Assembly (NCBI GenBank): GCA_021808055.1
Contig: JAKBCH010000061.1
Span: 1-10,249, forward strand
Length of the DNA stretch: 10,249 nucleotides
Source of the DNA: Pseudomonadota bacterium
Lineage (GTDB): Bacteria; Pseudomonadota; Alphaproteobacteria; Acetobacterales; Acetobacteraceae
Direction of reading: 5' to 3'
The notes beneath the pieces are model-generated. The model ran no database searches and had not been told where the DNA came from. It saw nothing but the letters and a program-made list of their open reading frames with translations. Below, one piece after another: positions 7,455 to 10,249 of this stretch. How positions within the stretch are numbered: position 1 is the stretch's first letter; the number at the start of each line of letters is the position of its first letter. Both the position numbers and the translations under genes were made by a program.

Positions 7455-8073
7455 ACTCGCAAATTTGTCGCCCGAAGCTTTGCCGGAGGAGCCAGAGCAA
7501 GGCCCGCTCCGGCGCTGCATCGTCACCAGGGTGCAAGGGCGGCGGGAGGAGATGCTCCGTTTCGTCGCTGCCCCTGACGGAACGTTGGTTTTCGACCCCG
7601 GCGCAACCCTGCCAGGACGCGGAATGTGGTTGAGTGCCAACGCCGATGTGATAGAACTGGCGGTTCGGCGTGGTGTGTTCGCGCGTGCCGCCCGCGCGCC
7701 GCTGAAACTGCCTGAAAGCCTGCATACCCTGGTGGAAGCTGTGCTGGCGCGGCGCTTGGCTGATCTGCTAGGTTTGGCGCGGCGCAGCGGTGCCGCCATT
7801 TCCGGCTTTGAAAAAGCCAGGGAGTGGCTGCAAACAGGTAAAGGCGGGCTTGTTGTGCAGGCCGCCGATGGCAGCGTTGAGGAACGCGCCCGTTTCGTAG
7901 GTGCCCGCGCGGTGCCGTGTGTGGCGGTGCTTTCCGCCGTGGCGCTGGGCAAAATATTTGGACGCGAGCACACGGTGCACGTGGTTATCTCGCCCGGGCG
8001 GCTGGCGCAGATGATCGAATTAGAGGCGCGACGCCTGCTGGGTGTTGCGAAGGAAAGCGTAAGCGGGCAGTAA
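7393..8073 (+). CDS. YlxR-type (DUF448) plus L7Ae-like RNA-binding protein
   Basis: This is a two-domain nucleic-acid-binding protein found between nusA and infB in alphaproteobacteria. Residues about 38-105 form the YlxR domain ([34 protein letters not shown]). Residues about 122-220 form an L7Ae/L30e-like fold ([22 protein letters not shown], ending [21 protein letters not shown]). YlxR is an RNA or nucleoid-associated regulator in some bacteria. The exact role here is unknown. The start is uncertain. ATG 7393 is the only ATG upstream of the conserved part but overlaps nusA by 62 bases. TTG at 7465 or 7480 lies after the nusA stop and would trim an unconserved tail. A strong purine tract GGGGAGGA (7430-7437) fits neither start well. 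Confidence 0.88.
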   Translation: MRSSWPRARIGSKGRTATQPELANLSPEALPEEPEQGPLRRCIVTRVQGRREEMLRFVAAPDGTLVFDPGATLPGRGMWLSANADVIELAVRRGVFARAARAPLKLPESLHTLVEAVLARRLADLLGLARRSGAAISGFEKAREWLQTGKGGLVVQAADGSVEERARFVGARAVPCVAVLSAVALGKIFGREHTVHVVISPGRLAQMIELEARRLLGVAKESVSGQ

Positions 8074-8086
8074 GCCCAGCAAACAA

Positions 8087-8129
8087 GGCCGGGGTAAAAT
8101 CCGGCCATGACGTGAAGATTGGACCGGAT
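8087..8129 (+). promoter_or_regulatory. Two mutually exclusive hairpins in the infB leader
   Basis: In the 61-base gap before infB, GGCCGG (8087-8092) pairs perfectly with CCGGCC (8101-8106). ATCCGG (8099-8104) can pair instead with CCGGAT (8124-8129), which would sequester the only ribosome-site-like bases (GGA 8126-8128) before the ATG at 8135. Neither is followed by a T run, so this is not a terminator. A translational switch is possible but the stems are only 6 bp. Confidence 0.3.
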
Positions 8130-8134
8130 TTAGC

Positions 8135-10249
8135 ATGAGCGACGGCAACGACCAGAATGAAACCAAGGGCAGGCTCTCGCTGCGCCCCGCTGCGCGCGGC
8201 GATGCCGGCCATACGGTTGATGCCGGGTCGGTGCGGCAGAGCTTCTCGCATGGCCGCTCCAAGGTCGTGCAGGTTGAGGTTCGCAAAAAACGCGGCACCG
8301 CGGCTGTGGCTGTCCCGGCACCCGGCACGCCTGCGGCCCCTGCTGCCCCTGCCGCGCCGTTAACCCTGCGTCAGCAGCCGGAGCGCCCCGCTGCGGCCAA
8401 CCCTGCCGCTTCCGGGCAGCGCCCCCGCCAGACCAGTGGTGGTGGGGCGCAACGTGCCTTAACCGCCGCTGAGCTCGCCACCCGCCAGCGCGTGCTGGCC
8501 GCCGCCGCCAAGGCCGAGGCCGAGCGCCGCGAGCAGGAAAAAATCTCCATCCTCTCCGCGGCTGAGGAAGCCCGCCGCAAGGCCGAGGAAGACGCCAAGC
8601 GCGAAATTGAGGAAGCCGCACGCCGCAAGGTTGAGGAGGCTGAAGCCGCCGCCCTGGCCAAGGCCGAGGCAGAACGCGCCGCCAGCCAGCCAGCGCAGGC
8701 AGCCGAACCCGCACCGCAGGCCCCTGTGGCGACACCGCAACGCCCGGCAGCCCCGGCCCGGCCCGGCCCGGCGCAACCCACGCGCCCGGCCACCACCGCG
8801 CCTGCCCCCCGCACCACATTACAGCTTAAGCCAGGCGGCCGCCCTGCTGGCGAGGATGACGAAGACGCGCCGCGTGGCCCACGCCGCCCGGCCACCCCGG
8901 CACCACGGCGCGGTATGCCTGCCGCACCCGCCAAAAAAATCGGCGACGGCAACCGCCGCGCTGGCCGTATCGATGTTCAGGCCGCCATTGAGGGCGAGGA
9001 CGAGAAAACTCGTTCACTGGCTTCCGTGCGCCGCCAACGCGAGCGCGAACGCCGCCAGGCGGAGCTGGAGCTGCTGCGCTCCGATGGCCTGAAAGTGGTG
9101 CGCGAAGTTGTGCTGCCTGAAACCATCACCGTTCAGGAGCTGGCCAACCGTATGGCTGCCCCTGGCCGCGATGTGGTGCGCGCCTTGATGAAGATGGGCG
9201 TGATGGCCACCATCACCCAGGCGATCGACGCCGACACCGCTGAGCTGATCGTCAATGAATTCGGCCACAAAGTGCGCCGCGTGTCTGATTCCGACGTGGA
9301 GATTGGCCTGGAAGGCGAGATAGACACGGATGAAGAGCTGCAGCCGCGCCCGCCTGTTGTCACCATCATGGGCCATGTCGACCACGGCAAAACCAGCCTG
9401 CTGGATGCGCTGCGCCATACGGATGTCGCGGCTGGCGAGGCCGGCGGCATCACCCAGCATATCGGTGCCTATCAGGTCACCCTGCCATCCGGCCAGGCCA
9501 TCACCTTCCTCGACACACCGGGCCACGAAGCCTTTACCGCCATGCGCGCGCGCGGCGCTGCCTCCACCGATATCGTGGTGCTGGTTGTCGCGGCGGATGA
9601 CGGCGTGATGCCGCAGACCATCGAGGCGATTAAACACGCCAAAGCGGCGGACGCACCCATCATCGTGGCGATCAACAAGATCGACCGCCCGGGCGCGGAC
9701 GCCAACCGTGTCCGCCAGGAGCTGCTGCAATACGAAATCGTGACCGAGAGCATGGGTGGCGACACCATCGATGTCGAGGTTTCGGCGCTGAAGAAAACCA
9801 ATCTCGACAAGCTGGAAGAAGCCATTCTGCTGCAGGCCGAGGTGCTGGAACTCACCGCCAACCCAGACCGTACCGCTGAAGGTGCGATCATCGAATCCCG
9901 GCTGGATAAGGGCCGCGGCCCGGTGGCCACCGTGCTGGTGCAAAAAGGCACGCTGCACCAGGGTGAAATTGTGGTAGCAGGCGCCCAGTGGGGCCGCGTG
10001 CGCGCCATGCTGAACGACAAGGGCCAGAACGTGAAGGAGGCTCTGCCCTCCCAGCCCGTCGAAATCCTTGGGCTTTCCGGTGCCCCCACGGCAGGCGAGC
10101 CCTTCGTGGTGGTGGAAAACGAACAGCGCGCCCGCGAGATCACCGAGTACCGCGCGGCCAAGCTGCGCGAACGCCAGGTGGCGGCGCAAACCGCCCTGCG
10201 CGGCACCATGGAAGAAATGCTCGCCCGCATTCAGGCTGGCGCGCAGAAG
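8135..10249 (+). CDS. infB: Translation initiation factor IF-2 (N-terminal 705 residues; runs past the window end)
   Basis: IF-2 is the GTPase that delivers initiator fMet-tRNA to the 30S subunit and drives subunit joining. The frame is open from ATG 8135 to the last base. Residues about 12-51 ([20 protein letters not shown], then [10 protein letters not shown]) form the alphaproteobacterial N-terminal segment. About 52-310 is low complexity: Ala/Pro/Arg-rich stretches around a charged probable coiled coil at about 110-185. The IF2_N domain follows at about 320-385. The G domain is complete: GHVDHGKT at 413-420, DTPGH at 460-464, NKID at 514-517 and SAL at 550-552. Domain II follows ([19 protein letters not shown]). 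The fMet-tRNA-binding C-terminal domains lie outside the window. The ribosome site is weak (GGA 8126-8128). Confidence 0.98.
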   Translation, partial: MSDGNDQNETKGRLSLRPAARGDAGHTVDAGSVRQSFSHGRSKVVQVEVRKKRGTAAVAVPAPGTPAAPAAPAAPLTLRQQPERPAAANPAASGQRPRQTSGGGAQRALTAAELATRQRVLAAAAKAEAERREQEKISILSAAEEARRKAEEDAKREIEEAARRKVEEAEAAALAKAEAERAASQPAQAAEPAPQAPVATPQRPAAPARPGPAQPTRPATTAPAPRTTLQLKPGGRPAGEDDEDAPRGPRRPATPAPRRGMPAAPAKKIGDGNRRAGRIDVQAAIEGEDEKTRSLASVRRQRERERRQAELELLRSDGLKVVREVVLPETITVQELANRMAAPGRDVVRALMKMGVMATITQAIDADTAELIVNEFGHKVRRVSDSDVEIGLEGEIDTDEELQPRPPVVTIMGHVDHGKTSLLDALRHTDVAAGEAGGITQHIGAYQVTLPSGQAITFLDTPGHEAFTAMRARGAASTDIVVLVVAADDGVMPQTIEAIKHAKAADAPIIVAINKIDRPGADANRVRQELLQYEIVTESMGGDTIDVEVSALKKTNLDKLEEAILLQAEVLELTANPDRTAEGAIIESRLDKGRGPVATVLVQKGTLHQGEIVVAGAQWGRVRAMLNDKGQNVKEALPSQPVEILGLSGAPTAGEPFVVVENEQRAREITEYRAAKLRERQVAAQTALRGTMEEMLARIQAGAQK

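Noticed and set aside
6189..8108. A 639-codon open frame on the minus strand
   Set aside because: It spans nusA and the YlxR/L7Ae gene in antisense. Both plus-strand genes have complete domain structure, so this is a composition artefact.
9014..10189. A 391-codon open frame on the minus strand
   Set aside because: It is antisense to the G-domain of infB, whose motifs are all intact. The translation is rich in His and Gly without a recognisable fold, as expected in high-GC shadow frames.

Overview
The window looks like chromosomal DNA of an alphaproteobacterium, plausibly of the Rhodospirillales/Acetobacteraceae type. The GC content is high. glnB sits directly upstream of glnA, QueE carries a CX14CX2C cluster motif, NusA has the long acidic C-terminus, the YlxR protein is fused to an L7Ae-like domain, and IF-2 has the alphaproteobacterial N-terminus. 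No rRNA, tRNA or CRISPR array was seen. The genus-level placement is inference.

Layout. (1) 1-2003: nitrogen control. The 3' part of glnB (P-II) is followed by a 257-base spacer and glnA (glutamine synthetase I) with its terminator. The spacer holds a 140-bp MITE-like element whose end overlaps the glnB stop codon, then a perfect inverted repeat placed over a candidate glnA promoter. (2) 2051-3459: a visibly AT-richer block of two minus-strand genes. One is a transglycosylase-like/LysM gene broken by a single in-frame TAA. The other encodes a small secreted protein of unknown function. This block looks accessory. (3) 3598-5335: the tightly overlapping operon queE-queD-queC, which makes the 7-deazaguanine precursor preQ0 for queuosine. 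It ends at a strong intrinsic terminator. (4) 5404-10249: the conserved rimP-nusA-ylxR/L7Ae-infB operon for 30S maturation, transcription elongation and translation initiation. infB runs off the window end.

How the genes work together. P-II senses nitrogen and carbon status and controls adenylylation of GlnA, whose target tyrosine is present. QueD, QueE and QueC act in succession on a GTP-derived pterin. RimP, NusA and IF-2 are the usual co-transcribed translation and transcription factors. The core operons are ordinary. The points most worth a second look are the MITE-like element, the broken LysM gene with its palindromic promoter, and a QueD that lacks the usual catalytic cysteine and, probably, the pterin-binding glutamate. 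I did not find a clear new multi-gene system.
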